64,000 nucleotides of DNA, taken from Pseudogulbenkiania ferrooxidans 2002. Lineage in GTDB: Bacteria > Pseudomonadota > Gammaproteobacteria > Burkholderiales > Chromobacteriaceae. Position numbers and translations under genes: made by a program. Of the stretch, positions 1-7,599 are shown one piece after another. The DNA lies in NCBI RefSeq assembly GCF_000174355.1, contig NZ_ACIS01000005.1, forward strand, positions 186,001 through 250,000, in the 5' to 3' direction. Under the pieces are notes generated by a model. It worked only from the letters and a program-made list of their open reading frames with translations. It did no database searches and was not told the origin of the DNA. Positions within the stretch are counted from its first letter, which is position 1. Each line of letters opens with the position of its first letter.

Positions 1-52
1 GACGGTGAACGTCGACGCTCGGCAATCCGCTGTCATTAGCTGGGTGCCGGAC

Positions 53-90
53 AGGAAAAACAAAAAGCCCGGAACAAATGTCCGGGCTTT
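53..90 (-). terminator. Terminator of tRNA-Tyr
   Basis: A 10-bp perfect stem (AAAGCCCGGA at 64-73 with TCCGGGCTTT at 81-90, 7-nt loop) lies 11 nt past the 3' CCA of the tRNA. Read on the minus strand it runs into TTTTTGTTTTT, a classic intrinsic terminator. Confidence 0.85.
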
Positions 91-101
91 CTATCGAATA
101 C

Positions 102-186
102 TGGTGGAGGGAGAAGGATTCGAACCTTCGAAGGCAGAGCCGTCAGATTTACAGTCTGATCCCTTTGACCGCTCGGGAATCCCTCC
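102..186 (-). tRNA. tRNA-Tyr(GTA)
   Basis: On the minus strand an 85-nt cloverleaf starts GGAGGGATT and ends CCCTCCACCA, with the CCA encoded. The anticodon loop reads CTGTAAATC, so the anticodon is GTA (tyrosine). The T-arm is GGTTCGAATCC. The long variable arm between anticodon and T stems is expected for bacterial tRNA-Tyr. It is preceded by a strong promoter and followed by an intrinsic terminator, so it appears to be a single-gene unit. Confidence 0.96.
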
Positions 187-199
187 TGAAGAGCGGCGA

Positions 200-228
200 A
201 TAATATCGATTCCCGCTCGTGGCGTCAA
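200..228 (-). promoter_or_regulatory. Sigma-70 promoter of tRNA-Tyr
   Basis: On the minus strand TTGACG (228-223) and TATTAT (205-200) are separated by exactly 17 bp and are followed by a GC-rich discriminator (TCGCCGC). The tRNA starts 13 nt after the -10 box. This is close to a stable-RNA consensus promoter. Confidence 0.8.
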
Positions 229-659
229 TGCATTGCAACGTTTTTTTGCCGGCAAAATTATCCGCCCCGATACAGAGGGTTTTCTTCACTGGCCGGGAAA
301 GCCGATGCTGGCCTGCCACCCGGCCGCTGGTGTCATGTGTCAGGGTGCTATAACGGAGGACAAGGCTCGTAGTTCCCCTACCGTGGCATGCCGAGAAGTC
401 GTGTTGTTTCAGTCCATGGTCATGGTATCTGGCTGTGGTCGGTTCTCGGCGGGCTGACGTTGTATACGCTTGGCAACTTGCTTCACCTCATCTTTCCATC
501 ACCATCGTTGCCGTACTGCTTCAGGTCATCCGTGGGGGCTGTGCCGTTCACGGTCGCGGCAGGCGGTGCGGGGCCGATTCCATCCCACGCACTTCAACTG
601 CCTTCCACCGGGGGCAATCGTGTTCCCCGGTACTACCTCGAGACCATCAGGAGGACGAT
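229..659. other. Intergenic, no gene recognised
   Basis: About 430 bp between the tRNA-Tyr promoter and the SYLF lipoprotein. The reading frames here show no signal peptide, domain or good ribosome-binding site. It must hold the promoter of the downstream lipoprotein gene, but I could not pick out convincing -35/-10 boxes. Confidence 0.5.
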
Positions 660-1253
660 ATGCAAACCAGAAAGTTATGCATTGGATTAGTGGCAGCATT
701 ATCGGTGTTGGCCAGCGGCTGCACGACCACCACCGGCAAGATGAGCGAATCGCCTTCGACTCGCTCGATGAATGCAGCGAGCGAGGCGCGTGAAATCGAC
801 GCCGGGTACGACGCTACGTTGGCACGCCTGTACCGTAACGCGCCGAGCTCTCGTGCCTTGGTGGCCAAAGCCCAGGGTGTGCTGATCTTCCCGTCGGTCA
901 TCGCGGCCGGGCTGGTTGTCGGCGGCGAGTACGGCAAGGGGGCGCTGCGGGTTGACGGCAAGCCTTCCGGCTACTACCAGACGGCGAGTGCCTCGTTTGG
1001 CTGGCAGATCGGCGCCCAGTCCAAGGCCATCATTTTCCTTTTCATGACCAAGGACGCACTCGACAAATTCCGCTCTGGCTCGGGCTGGACGGTAGGGGCG
1101 GACGCCTCGGTGGCGTTGCTGAAAATGGGCGCCAATGGCGATATCGACCTGAATACGGCGCAACAGCCGGTGGTGGGTTTTGCCCTGACCAACAACGGCT
1201 TGATGGCAAACCTGACGTTTGAAGGCACCAAGGTTTCCAAGCTGAACCTGTAG
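660..1253 (+). CDS. SYLF/Ysc84-domain lipoprotein
   Basis: A 197-residue protein. The ATG at 660 is preceded by AGGAGGA, which decides this start over longer in-frame extensions. Residues 1-21 form a lipoprotein signal ending in the lipobox SVLASGC. The rest matches the SYLF (DUF500/Ysc84) domain: GVLIFPSVIAAGLVVGGEYG, a GALRV strand, then GWQIGAQSKAIIFLFM and the FALTNNGLMA tail. In eukaryotes this domain binds phosphoinositides and actin. In bacteria these outer-membrane-attached or periplasmic proteins have no settled role. The gene stands alone and is followed by a strong perfect hairpin. Confidence 0.88.
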   Translation: MQTRKLCIGLVAALSVLASGCTTTTGKMSESPSTRSMNAASEAREIDAGYDATLARLYRNAPSSRALVAKAQGVLIFPSVIAAGLVVGGEYGKGALRVDGKPSGYYQTASASFGWQIGAQSKAIIFLFMTKDALDKFRSGSGWTVGADASVALLKMGANGDIDLNTAQQPVVGFALTNNGLMANLTFEGTKVSKLNL

Positions 1254-1310
1254 CCGGTGGGCGGGGAGTGATCGCCCATCATTCTTCTTGCTGTAGCGCT
1301 TTCTGCAATG

Positions 1311-1342
1311 GCGGCAGTCGTCGTGGTTACGACGACTGCCGC
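1311..1342. repeat. Perfect 14-bp inverted repeat
   Basis: Arms at 1311-1324 and 1329-1342 (GCGGCAGTCGTCGT and its exact complement) enclose a GGTT loop. There is no T-tract on either strand, so it is not a standard intrinsic terminator. It may still end the lipoprotein transcript, block readthrough or bind a protein. Confidence 0.7.
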
Positions 1343-1528
1343 TGTGGCGTGCGCCGGCCTGTCTCTGCCATGACATCCGGGCATCCTCGTTTCCCCTGCC
1401 TCTCACCTTGATGTCATTTTGTTTTTTGTTGCCGGTTAAGCTGTAATGAAATGATTCAGGGCAGCCCGATGCAGAGTGGAACGATGCCTGCTCCGAGTGC
1501 CTTGCTGCCATATCCAAAGGGGAATCGA

Positions 1529-2161
1529 ATGCGCCAGCTATGGATCACCTTGCTTGCCGTCATGCTGCTGAGTTTGTCCGGCTGCGGCTACAACACCTTG
1601 CAATCCAATGATGAACAACTCAAGGCCAGCTGGTCGGAGGTGCTGAACCAGTATCAGCGCCGTGCCGACCTGGTGCCGAATCTGGTCAACACTGTCAAAG
1701 GCTACGCCTCGCATGAGAAGGAGGTGCTGACGCAGGTCACCGAGGCGCGCTCACGGGTGGGCAGCCTCCAGATCACGCCGGCACTGGCCAACGATCCGGA
1801 CGCGCTGGCCAAATTCCAGTCGGCCCAAGCCCAACTCAGCGGCGCCCTGTCGCGGCTGCTGGTGGTTTCGGAAAACTACCCGCAGCTCAAGGCCGATGCC
1901 AATTTCCGCGACCTGCAAGCCCAGCTCGAAGGCACGGAAAACCGCATCACCGTCGCCCGCAACCGCTACATCAAGGCGGTCGAGCAGTACAACGTCACCG
2001 TGCGTAGCTTCCCCTCCAACCTGACCGCCATGGCGTTTGGTTTCAAGGTGAAGCCCAACTTCACCGTGGAAAACGAACAGGCGCTCTCCACCGCGCCGCG
2101 TGTCGATTTCGGCAGTACGCCCACGCCGTCGACACCGCCCAAAGCCGCAGGGGGTTCCTGA
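1529..2161 (+). CDS. lemA: LemA family protein
   Basis: A 210-residue protein. The ATG at 1529 follows AAAGGGG and starts a hydrophobic leader with lipobox-like LSLSGCGY. An upstream ATG at 1451 would put 26 charged residues before the leader, so it is less likely. The body carries the LemA core: ASWSEVLNQYQRRADLVPNL, VTEARSRV, and AVEQYNVTVRSFPSNL near the C-terminus. LemA proteins are membrane-anchored helical bundles of unclear role, commonly encoded beside TPM-domain proteins, as here. It overlaps the next gene by one base (TGATG), which indicates translational coupling. Confidence 0.92.
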   Translation: MRQLWITLLAVMLLSLSGCGYNTLQSNDEQLKASWSEVLNQYQRRADLVPNLVNTVKGYASHEKEVLTQVTEARSRVGSLQITPALANDPDALAKFQSAQAQLSGALSRLLVVSENYPQLKADANFRDLQAQLEGTENRITVARNRYIKAVEQYNVTVRSFPSNLTAMAFGFKVKPNFTVENEQALSTAPRVDFGSTPTPSTPPKAAGGS

Positions 2162-3024
2162 TGCGGTCCTGGCGTGTGCTGTGGGGCCTGTTGCTGACCT
2201 TGGCCCTGAGCTGGAGCCTGGGGGCTGGCGCCCAAACGGTGGCGGTGCCGCCGCTGAGCGCCCACATCGTCGACCAGACCGCCACCTTGAGCCCGGACCA
2301 GACGGCGGCGCTGGAGCAGACGCTGCGCGCCTTCGAGGCGAGCAAGGGCAGCCAGCTGGCGGTTCTGATCGTGCCGACCACGGGGGAGGAGGCCATCGAG
2401 CAATACGCGCTGCGCGTGGTCGAACAATGGAAGCTCGGCCGCAAGAACGTGGACGATGGCGCGCTGCTGCTGGTGGCCAAGAATGACCGCAACCTGCGCA
2501 TCGAGGTGGGCTACGGCCTGGAAGGCGCGCTGAACGACGCCACCTGCAAGCGCATCATCAGCGAGATCATCGTGCCGCGTTTTCAGCAGGGCGATTTCTA
2601 CGGCGGCATCACGGCCGGGGTGGAGCGCATCATCGGGGTCGTCAACGGCGAGCCCCTGCCGCCGCCGTCAAGACCTACGGCGCAGCGCCAGGTCAGCTTG
2701 TCCTCGCTGGCGCCGTTGGTCGTGGTGGTGGCGTTCGTCGTGGGCGGATTCCTGCGCCTGCTGTTGGGTCGGCTGCCGGCGGCGATCGTGACCGGCAGTG
2801 CGGTCGCGGTGCTGGCGTGGATGGTGCTGGGGGCGCTCACGCTGGCGCTCACGGCGGGGTTGATGGCCTTTTTCTTTACCTTGCTGGGCGGCATGGGGGG
2901 GCGCGGCGGATGGCATAGCGGCGGCGGCTGGTCCGGCGGCCGAGGGGGCGGTGGATTTGGTGGCGGCGGGTTCAGCGGCGGCGGTGGCGGTTTTGGAGGC
3001 GGTGGCGCCTCGGGCAGGTGGTGA
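2161..3024 (+). CDS. TPM-domain (YgcG-type) membrane protein
   Basis: A 287-residue protein whose ATG overlaps the lemA stop. Residues 1-25 form a signal peptide. Residues about 35-155 are a TPM domain (VVDQTATLSPDQ-like start, QLAVLIVPTTG, RVVEQWKLGRKNVDDGALLLVA, RIEVGYGLEGALND). Two hydrophobic segments follow at about 180-245. The tail is almost pure Gly with Ser, Trp and Phe (residues about 247-287), typical of YgcG/PF04536 proteins. The family is thought to act in envelope maintenance alongside LemA. The low-complexity tail also produces long spurious open frames on the other strand. Confidence 0.9.
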   Translation: MRSWRVLWGLLLTLALSWSLGAGAQTVAVPPLSAHIVDQTATLSPDQTAALEQTLRAFEASKGSQLAVLIVPTTGEEAIEQYALRVVEQWKLGRKNVDDGALLLVAKNDRNLRIEVGYGLEGALNDATCKRIISEIIVPRFQQGDFYGGITAGVERIIGVVNGEPLPPPSRPTAQRQVSLSSLAPLVVVVAFVVGGFLRLLLGRLPAAIVTGSAVAVLAWMVLGALTLALTAGLMAFFFTLLGGMGGRGGWHSGGGWSGGRGGGGFGGGGFSGGGGGFGGGGASGRW

Positions 3025-3026
3025 GC

Positions 3027-3524
3027 ATGAATATCAAACGTATCGTTCGGCATCTGACCATGACGCCCTGGCAAGTCCGGCGCTGCTTCACGGCCAGCAC
3101 CCTGAGCGTAATCGAAGTGGCCATCAAGGACGGCGAGCGACTCCATGCCGGACAGGTGCGCTTTGCCGTCGAGGGTGCCTTGCATACATCGGCTTTGCTC
3201 CGTGGCCATACGGCCGGGGCGCAGGCCCTCGACGTATTTTCCCTGCTGCGGGTATGGGATACCGAGTACAACAACGGTGTTCTGATCTACCTGCTGCTGG
3301 CGGATCACGATGTCGAGATCGTCGCCGACCGAGGCATTCATGCCAAGGTCGACGCTCAGGAGTGGCAGCGCATTTGCCGGATCATGGAAACCTCCTTCAG
3401 CCGTGGCCACTACGAAGAAGGGGCCGTGGAAGGCATCCTCGCGGTCACTCATCTGTTGGCGGAGCATTTCCCGGCGGAGGGGTATCGCGTCAACGAACTG
3501 TCGGATCGGCCGGTGGTGCTGTGA
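3027..3524 (+). CDS. Second TPM-domain protein
   Basis: A 165-residue protein starting 2 nt after the previous stop and clearly the third gene of the lemA operon. It has no signal peptide or obvious membrane span. The sequence keeps TPM-like elements: STLSVIEVAIKDGERLHAGQ, the LRVWDTEYNNGVLIYLLLAD strand, then DVEIVADRGI and MSFSRGHYEEG-like pieces. It resembles the shorter cytosolic TPM proteins often found as the last member of lemA clusters. Its biochemical function is unknown. Confidence 0.85.
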   Translation: MNIKRIVRHLTMTPWQVRRCFTASTLSVIEVAIKDGERLHAGQVRFAVEGALHTSALLRGHTAGAQALDVFSLLRVWDTEYNNGVLIYLLLADHDVEIVADRGIHAKVDAQEWQRICRIMETSFSRGHYEEGAVEGILAVTHLLAEHFPAEGYRVNELSDRPVVL

Positions 3525-3680
3525 CGGGCAGGGCGGCATGGTTCGCCCGCGCTCTCGTGCCCCGCATGCCGGTTTGCTGCCACCCAGCGCCGGACGCCGG
3601 CGCTTCCTGCTTTGACTTTGGAAGTAGGCCGACCAGGCGATAGCCGGCCAGATCAAAACTTCGTACACTCTCGCCCGAGC

Positions 3681-3718
3681 GCCCGTCCCCGCCACAAGCG
3701 GGACGGGCTTGTCATTTG
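3681..3718 (+). terminator. Terminator after lemA operon
   Basis: GCCCGTCCC-C-GC (3681-3692) pairs with GCGGGACGGGC (3698-3708) with one bulged C, followed by TTGTCATTTGTTT. It sits about 155 nt past the last TPM gene and just before the symporter start. Confidence 0.65.
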
Positions 3719-3736
3719 TTTCAGGCAGAGTTTTCG

Positions 3737-5125
3737 ATGAAAAATCACACTCCACACGCGGCCACGGCGGCAACGGGCAAAACCCGCGATGCGTTTTCTT
3801 CCAGTTTCGGCGTGCTGGCCGCCACGCTCGGCTCGGCGGTTGGGCTGGGCAACATCTGGAAATTCCCTTACGTGACCGGTGCCAACGGCGGCGCCGGGTT
3901 TCTGGTGATCTACCTGCTGGCCACGCTGCTGGTCGGCTTGCCGGTGATGATTTCCGAGATCATGCTGGGCCGCAAGGCGAAGTCCGATGTGGTGACCACG
4001 CTGCGTACCCTGGCCCCGGCGGGACAGCCGTGGTGGCTGATCGGCGCCTTTGGCGTGGTTGCGGCGTTTCTGATCATGGCGTTTTACACCGAGGTGGCGG
4101 CCTGGGTGTTTGCCTATGTGTTCAAGGCGCTGCGTGGTGACATCCTCTCCAGCAACCCGGCGGTCACTTCGGCGGCCTTCAAGGGGCTGATTTCCGATCC
4201 GGTGCAGTCGCTGCTGTGGCAGTGGGGGGTCTTGCTGCTGATCGGCGGAATCCTGCTGTTTGGCGTGGCCAAGGGCATCGAGGCCGTGACCAAGAAGCTG
4301 ATGCCGCTGCTGTTCGTGTTGCTGCTGGTGATTGGCGCACGCAGCCTGACCTTGCCGGGCGCGGCGCAGGGGCTGTCCTTCCTGTTCACCCCGGACTGGT
4401 CGAAGATCAGCGGCGAAGTGGTGCTGGTCGCCATGGGGCTGGCGTTCTTCAAGCTCTCCATCGGCATGGGCACCATGATCACGTACGGCAGCTACTTCCG
4501 CGACGACCAGAACATCCCAACCACCACGCTGCGCGTGATGAGCGCCGATCTGTTCGTGTCGATGCTGGCGGGTATCGCCATCTTCCCGGCGGTGTTCAGT
4601 TTCGGCTTCCAGCCCGGCGCCGGTCCGGCTCTGCTGTTCATCACCATCCCGGCGGTCTTCGCCAGCATGCCGTTCGGCCACGTGTTCATGGTGCTGTTTT
4701 TCGTGCTGGCGGCCGTGGCGGCTACCGGTGCCATGCTGTCGCTGCTGGAGGTGCCGGTATCGGTGATGGTGGGCCGCTTCTGCATCAGCCGCCCCCGCGC
4801 TACCTTGCTGAACCTGCTGTTGCTGGGCCTGATCGGCTCCAGCTGTGCCTTGTCCAACAGCGTGCTGGCCGACGTCAAACTGTTCGGCATGACCTTCTTC
4901 GACCTGTTCGACTACCTGACCTCCAACGTCCTGCTGCCGTTGGGCGGCATCTTCATCTGCCTGTTCGTGGCCTGGGTCTGGGGCAAGCAGAGAATGATGG
5001 AGGCGCTGAGCAACCAGGGAGTATTGGACAATGGCTGGATCGTGAAGGGCCTGCACGGGCTGCTGAAGCTGGTCACGCCGCTGCTGATCCTGCTGGTGAT
5101 GTTCAAGGGACTCGGGTTGATCTGA
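3737..5125 (+). CDS. Neurotransmitter:sodium symporter (SNF family)
   Basis: A 462-residue polytopic membrane protein. The ATG at 3737 gives the usual short hydrophilic N-terminus; the TTG at 3716 is less likely. The family hallmark of the unwound first helix, GSAVGLGNIWKFPY, is at residues 31-44 and contributes Na+ and substrate ligands in LeuT. It is followed by GGAGFLVIYL and the LP-containing third helix. About 11-12 transmembrane segments are visible, in line with bacterial MhsT/LeuT-like amino-acid:Na+ symporters. The substrate, probably an amino acid, cannot be read from the sequence. The gene appears monocistronic. Confidence 0.92.
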   Translation: MKNHTPHAATAATGKTRDAFSSSFGVLAATLGSAVGLGNIWKFPYVTGANGGAGFLVIYLLATLLVGLPVMISEIMLGRKAKSDVVTTLRTLAPAGQPWWLIGAFGVVAAFLIMAFYTEVAAWVFAYVFKALRGDILSSNPAVTSAAFKGLISDPVQSLLWQWGVLLLIGGILLFGVAKGIEAVTKKLMPLLFVLLLVIGARSLTLPGAAQGLSFLFTPDWSKISGEVVLVAMGLAFFKLSIGMGTMITYGSYFRDDQNIPTTTLRVMSADLFVSMLAGIAIFPAVFSFGFQPGAGPALLFITIPAVFASMPFGHVFMVLFFVLAAVAATGAMLSLLEVPVSVMVGRFCISRPRATLLNLLLLGLIGSSCALSNSVLADVKLFGMTFFDLFDYLTSNVLLPLGGIFICLFVAWVWGKQRMMEALSNQGVLDNGWIVKGLHGLLKLVTPLLILLVMFKGLGLI

Positions 5126-5138
5126 ACCCAGTAGCATG

Positions 5139-5164
5139 AAGAGCCGCAATGCGGCTCTTTTGCA
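5139..5164 (+). terminator. Terminator after the symporter
   Basis: The 9-bp perfect stem AAGAGCCGC / GCGGCTCTT (5139-5147, 5151-5159) has an AAT loop and then TTTTGC. The same 21-base hairpin recurs at 27690-27710. Confidence 0.85.
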
Positions 5165-5211
5165 TGGTGCGTCCGGAGTGTTGTCGAGCTCACTGTGCCG
5201 AATTCACGCTT

Positions 5212-5223
5212 CTTCGGCCAACC
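5212..5223 (+). repeat. Single copy of dispersed CTTCGGCCAACC element
   Basis: One arm only of the 12-mer that forms inverted pairs at about 29.9, 30.8 and 49.9 kb. It lies between the symporter terminator and the stop of the minus-strand L,D-transpeptidase gene. Confidence 0.7.
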
Positions 5224-5235
5224 TTTGACGCATGG

Positions 5236-6282
5236 CTACGGCAATTCGATTTCCTCGCTGGCGGGGAGGCGAGGCAACAGGGCATTGTTGGCATCGATGC
5301 CGTAGGGCTCGAAGTTGTACGGCTCGACGGGCAACTCGCTGAGCCAGTCGTCCAGGCCTAGCTCGGAGGCCGATAGTGCGACCGGCACCGGTTGCGGGGT
5401 TGTGGTCAGTTGCGTTACCCGCTCCTGGTCGATTTCATCGGGCGGCAGGGGCACGGTCGAGAGCGCCTGCGCGACCCGCTGCTCCAGCGGAACCTTGTCC
5501 GGGTATTCGTCCACCGGTTCGAAGGTGGCCATCACCCAGCGGCCGCCATCGTTGCCGACCAGCACGGGCTCGTCGATCACCCTGACCGGCGTCCCCACCT
5601 TCATCTGCGGGAAAATCTGCGCGGCATCCTCGGGATACAGATGCAGGCAACCGTGACTGGTGCGCAGACCCACCCCCCACGGCCGGTTGGTGGCGTGGAT
5701 GAAGATGCCGGGGAAGCCGGTCTGCATCGCCAGCATGCCCATCGGGTTGTCGGGGCCCGGGGGGAAGTACTCCGGCAGCTCGACGCCGTCCTCGCGCAAA
5801 TGCTCGTCGCGGATGCTCTTCGGAACGAACCAGGCCGGGTCCTTGAATTTGGCCTTGATGCGGGTGGCCCCGAGCGGGGTCGACCAGCCCTCGCGCGCTA
5901 TACTGATGGGATAGGTGATGACCTGTTGCGGTGGCTGTCCCTTGGTGGTTGCCGGAAAGTAGTACAGCCGCCGCTGCGGGATGTTCAGCACCACGCCCTG
6001 CCACGGCTTGGGCGGCAGGATGAACTGGCGTGGCACCACCACGGCGCCGTGCGGCGTCCAGACCGACTGCTCGGGGTTGGCGCGAGCGATCTCCTCGTAG
6101 CCGATGTCGTAATGGCGGGCAATGTCGGGCAGCGTGTTGTTGCCGGTCGGTTCGACCACCAGTACCTGGCCCACTACGGTCGAGCCGTCGGTCGGCAGCG
6201 TAAAGGTGGCGGCAGCCGCGGGGGCCAAGCCGATGACGGCCAGCGTTATGGGCAGGACAAGACGGGCAAGGGAGCGAGACAC
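5236..6282 (-). CDS. LysM-containing L,D-transpeptidase
   Basis: A 348-residue secreted enzyme. A GTG start at 6282 gives an ideal signal peptide ending PAAAA-T at about residue 26. A LysM-like segment (NTLPDIARHYDIGYEEIARAN) covers about residues 50-75. The YkuD catalytic domain spans about 95-230, with the nucleophile motif RTSHGCLHLYPEDA and an upstream FIHATN histidine. About 100 C-terminal residues are family-specific. ErfK/YbiS-type enzymes make 3-3 peptidoglycan crosslinks or attach lipoproteins to diaminopimelate. The start codon abuts that of the oppositely oriented L,D-transpeptidase gene with no spacer. The ribosome-binding site is weak, so the exact start is less certain than the identity. 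Confidence 0.9.
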   Translation of the reverse strand: MSRSLARLVLPITLAVIGLAPAAAATFTLPTDGSTVVGQVLVVEPTGNNTLPDIARHYDIGYEEIARANPEQSVWTPHGAVVVPRQFILPPKPWQGVVLNIPQRRLYYFPATTKGQPPQQVITYPISIAREGWSTPLGATRIKAKFKDPAWFVPKSIRDEHLREDGVELPEYFPPGPDNPMGMLAMQTGFPGIFIHATNRPWGVGLRTSHGCLHLYPEDAAQIFPQMKVGTPVRVIDEPVLVGNDGGRWVMATFEPVDEYPDKVPLEQRVAQALSTVPLPPDEIDQERVTQLTTTPQPVPVALSASELGLDDWLSELPVEPYNFEPYGIDANNALLPRLPASEEIELP

Positions 6283-6834
6283 ATGGCGCGGCTGATCCGG
6301 TATGCACTGACCCTGATGTGGCTGGCGTTGAGCGTGTCCACCCATGCTGGCACCGAGCGCTGGATCGAGGTGGATACCGCCGCCCGCACCCTTACCGTGT
6401 ACCAGGGCAGCCGCCCGCTGCAGCGCTTCGACAACATTTCGGTGGGGCGGGGCGGCGTCGCGCCGCTTCACTACCACGGCGATGGCAGCACCCCGTTGGG
6501 CAGCTTCCACATCATGCGCATTCGCACCCCGCACGTATTCGGCAGTTTCTACCAACTCGATTACCCCCGCCCGGAGCACGCCGAGCAAGCCTTTCTCGAC
6601 GGCCGCATCGATGCGGGCACCCGTGACGACATTCTGTTGGCGGCCCGCGCCGGACGGCTGCCGCCGCAATTCACTGCGCTGGGGGGCGCCATCGGCATTC
6701 ATGGCGTCGGGCGCGGAAGCTATCGTATTCATCGTGACTTCAACTGGACTAATGGCTGCGTCGCGCTCAGCAATGCGCAACTGCACCAATTTGCGAGCTG
6801 GGCGCGGCTTGGCATGCGAGTGGTCATCCGCTGA
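6283..6834 (+). CDS. Short L,D-transpeptidase (YkuD domain)
   Basis: A 183-residue exported protein starting at ATG 6283 behind AAGGGAG. The signal peptide ends near STHA-GTE (residue 23). The YkuD domain fills the rest: WIEVDTAARTLTVYQGSRPL, GDGSTPLGSFHI, the IGIHGVG histidine motif and the nucleophile region NWTNGCVALSN with its Cys. It resembles the compact YafK/YkuD group, which hydrolyses or forms peptidoglycan-linked amide bonds. It is divergently paired, with no intergenic bases, to the LysM transpeptidase and faces the OprI-like lipoprotein gene convergently. Whether it ligates or releases lipoprotein cannot be told from sequence. Confidence 0.88.
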   Translation: MARLIRYALTLMWLALSVSTHAGTERWIEVDTAARTLTVYQGSRPLQRFDNISVGRGGVAPLHYHGDGSTPLGSFHIMRIRTPHVFGSFYQLDYPRPEHAEQAFLDGRIDAGTRDDILLAARAGRLPPQFTALGGAIGIHGVGRGSYRIHRDFNWTNGCVALSNAQLHQFASWARLGMRVVIR

Positions 6835-6862
6835 ACGCGGAGGCCCACCCGCTCGCTTTCGT

Positions 6863-7180
6863 CTACTTCATCATGGTTTTTTTGAACATCCGATCCAGCC
6901 GCTGATTGGCATCGGTGGCCGTCTGGTTGGCCTGGTTGGCGGTCTGGTTGGCCTGGTTCGCCACCGTCATCGCCTGGTCGGCTTTCTGGCCGGCGTTGTC
7001 GGCCGAGGCCTGGGCAGAGGCTGCCGCTTTCATCGCCTGATCGGCGGTCTGCTGGGCACGGGCGACATCGGCGCGCAGCTTGTCGACATCCCCTGAACTG
7101 GCACAGCCGCCCAGCAACAGCAGGGATGCCCCCAGTAACGAAGTCAGTACGGAAGTGCGAACGGAACGTGATCGGAACAT
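6863..7180 (-). CDS. OprI/Lpp-like alanine-zipper lipoprotein
   Basis: A 105-residue lipoprotein. The ATG at 7180 has AAGGAGGA upstream. The lipobox is LLLGGCAS, with the lipidated Cys at about residue 26. The mature chain is a continuous Ala/Gln/Asn heptad repeat (QTADQAMKAAASAQASADNA, then four ANQA-type units). It ends RLDRMFKKTMMK, similar to the ANER-L-RMLEKASRK end of Pseudomonas OprI and the C-terminal lysine of E. coli Lpp. In Enterobacteria that lysine is linked to peptidoglycan by L,D-transpeptidases. Two such enzymes are encoded immediately next door, which makes a tethering role plausible. Confidence 0.85.
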   Translation of the reverse strand: MFRSRSVRTSVLTSLLGASLLLLGGCASSGDVDKLRADVARAQQTADQAMKAAASAQASADNAGQKADQAMTVANQANQTANQANQTATDANQRLDRMFKKTMMK

Positions 7181-7599
7181 GGCTTTCCTCCTTCAACTTC
7201 AAGACAGGATAAAGCGAGTGCTCCGTTCGCCGAAAAACAACCGATACTGGGCGTCAAGGCACCCGCCGGGGCGGACCCGCCCCACTAGCTGGCCGGTTCG
7301 GTGGGAGCATCATCCGGTTGCGCGGCAAGGCTGCCTACCGTTACGGCCAATGCATGCCGATATATAACCGGAAAACTAGCTGAACCGGCCCTACTTCACT
7401 AAGAGGGTGGCAATTCATGTTAGTTCAGGTCGACAGCACGCGTATCACGATGAAATACGGGGATGTCGCCGCACCGCAAAACGGAGGTCATGACGGCGGG
7501 ATGGCCGCCTGCCGGAAAGAGGGCCATGGCACGAGGACGTGACCGGCAATGGCCCTGACCCGCGTGGTACAGAAGGCGGGCGATCCGCGCTGGCTTGCC
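7181..7599. other. Intergenic, promoter of the lipoprotein only
   Basis: About 420 bp between the OprI-like gene and the end of the PhoD-like gene. It must contain the minus-strand promoter for the lipoprotein; a TTGACG lies at about 7242-7247 on the minus strand, without a good -10 at 17 bp. No coding frame or RNA gene is recognisable in the rest. Confidence 0.4.

Noticed and set aside
2598-3773. Pro-rich frame antisense to the TPM gene
   Set aside because: The poly-Pro stretch is the reverse reading of the Gly-rich tail of the TPM protein.
3653-5149. Long open frame antisense to the symporter
   Set aside because: Low-complexity Gln/His/Arg translation, a shadow of the GC-rich real gene.
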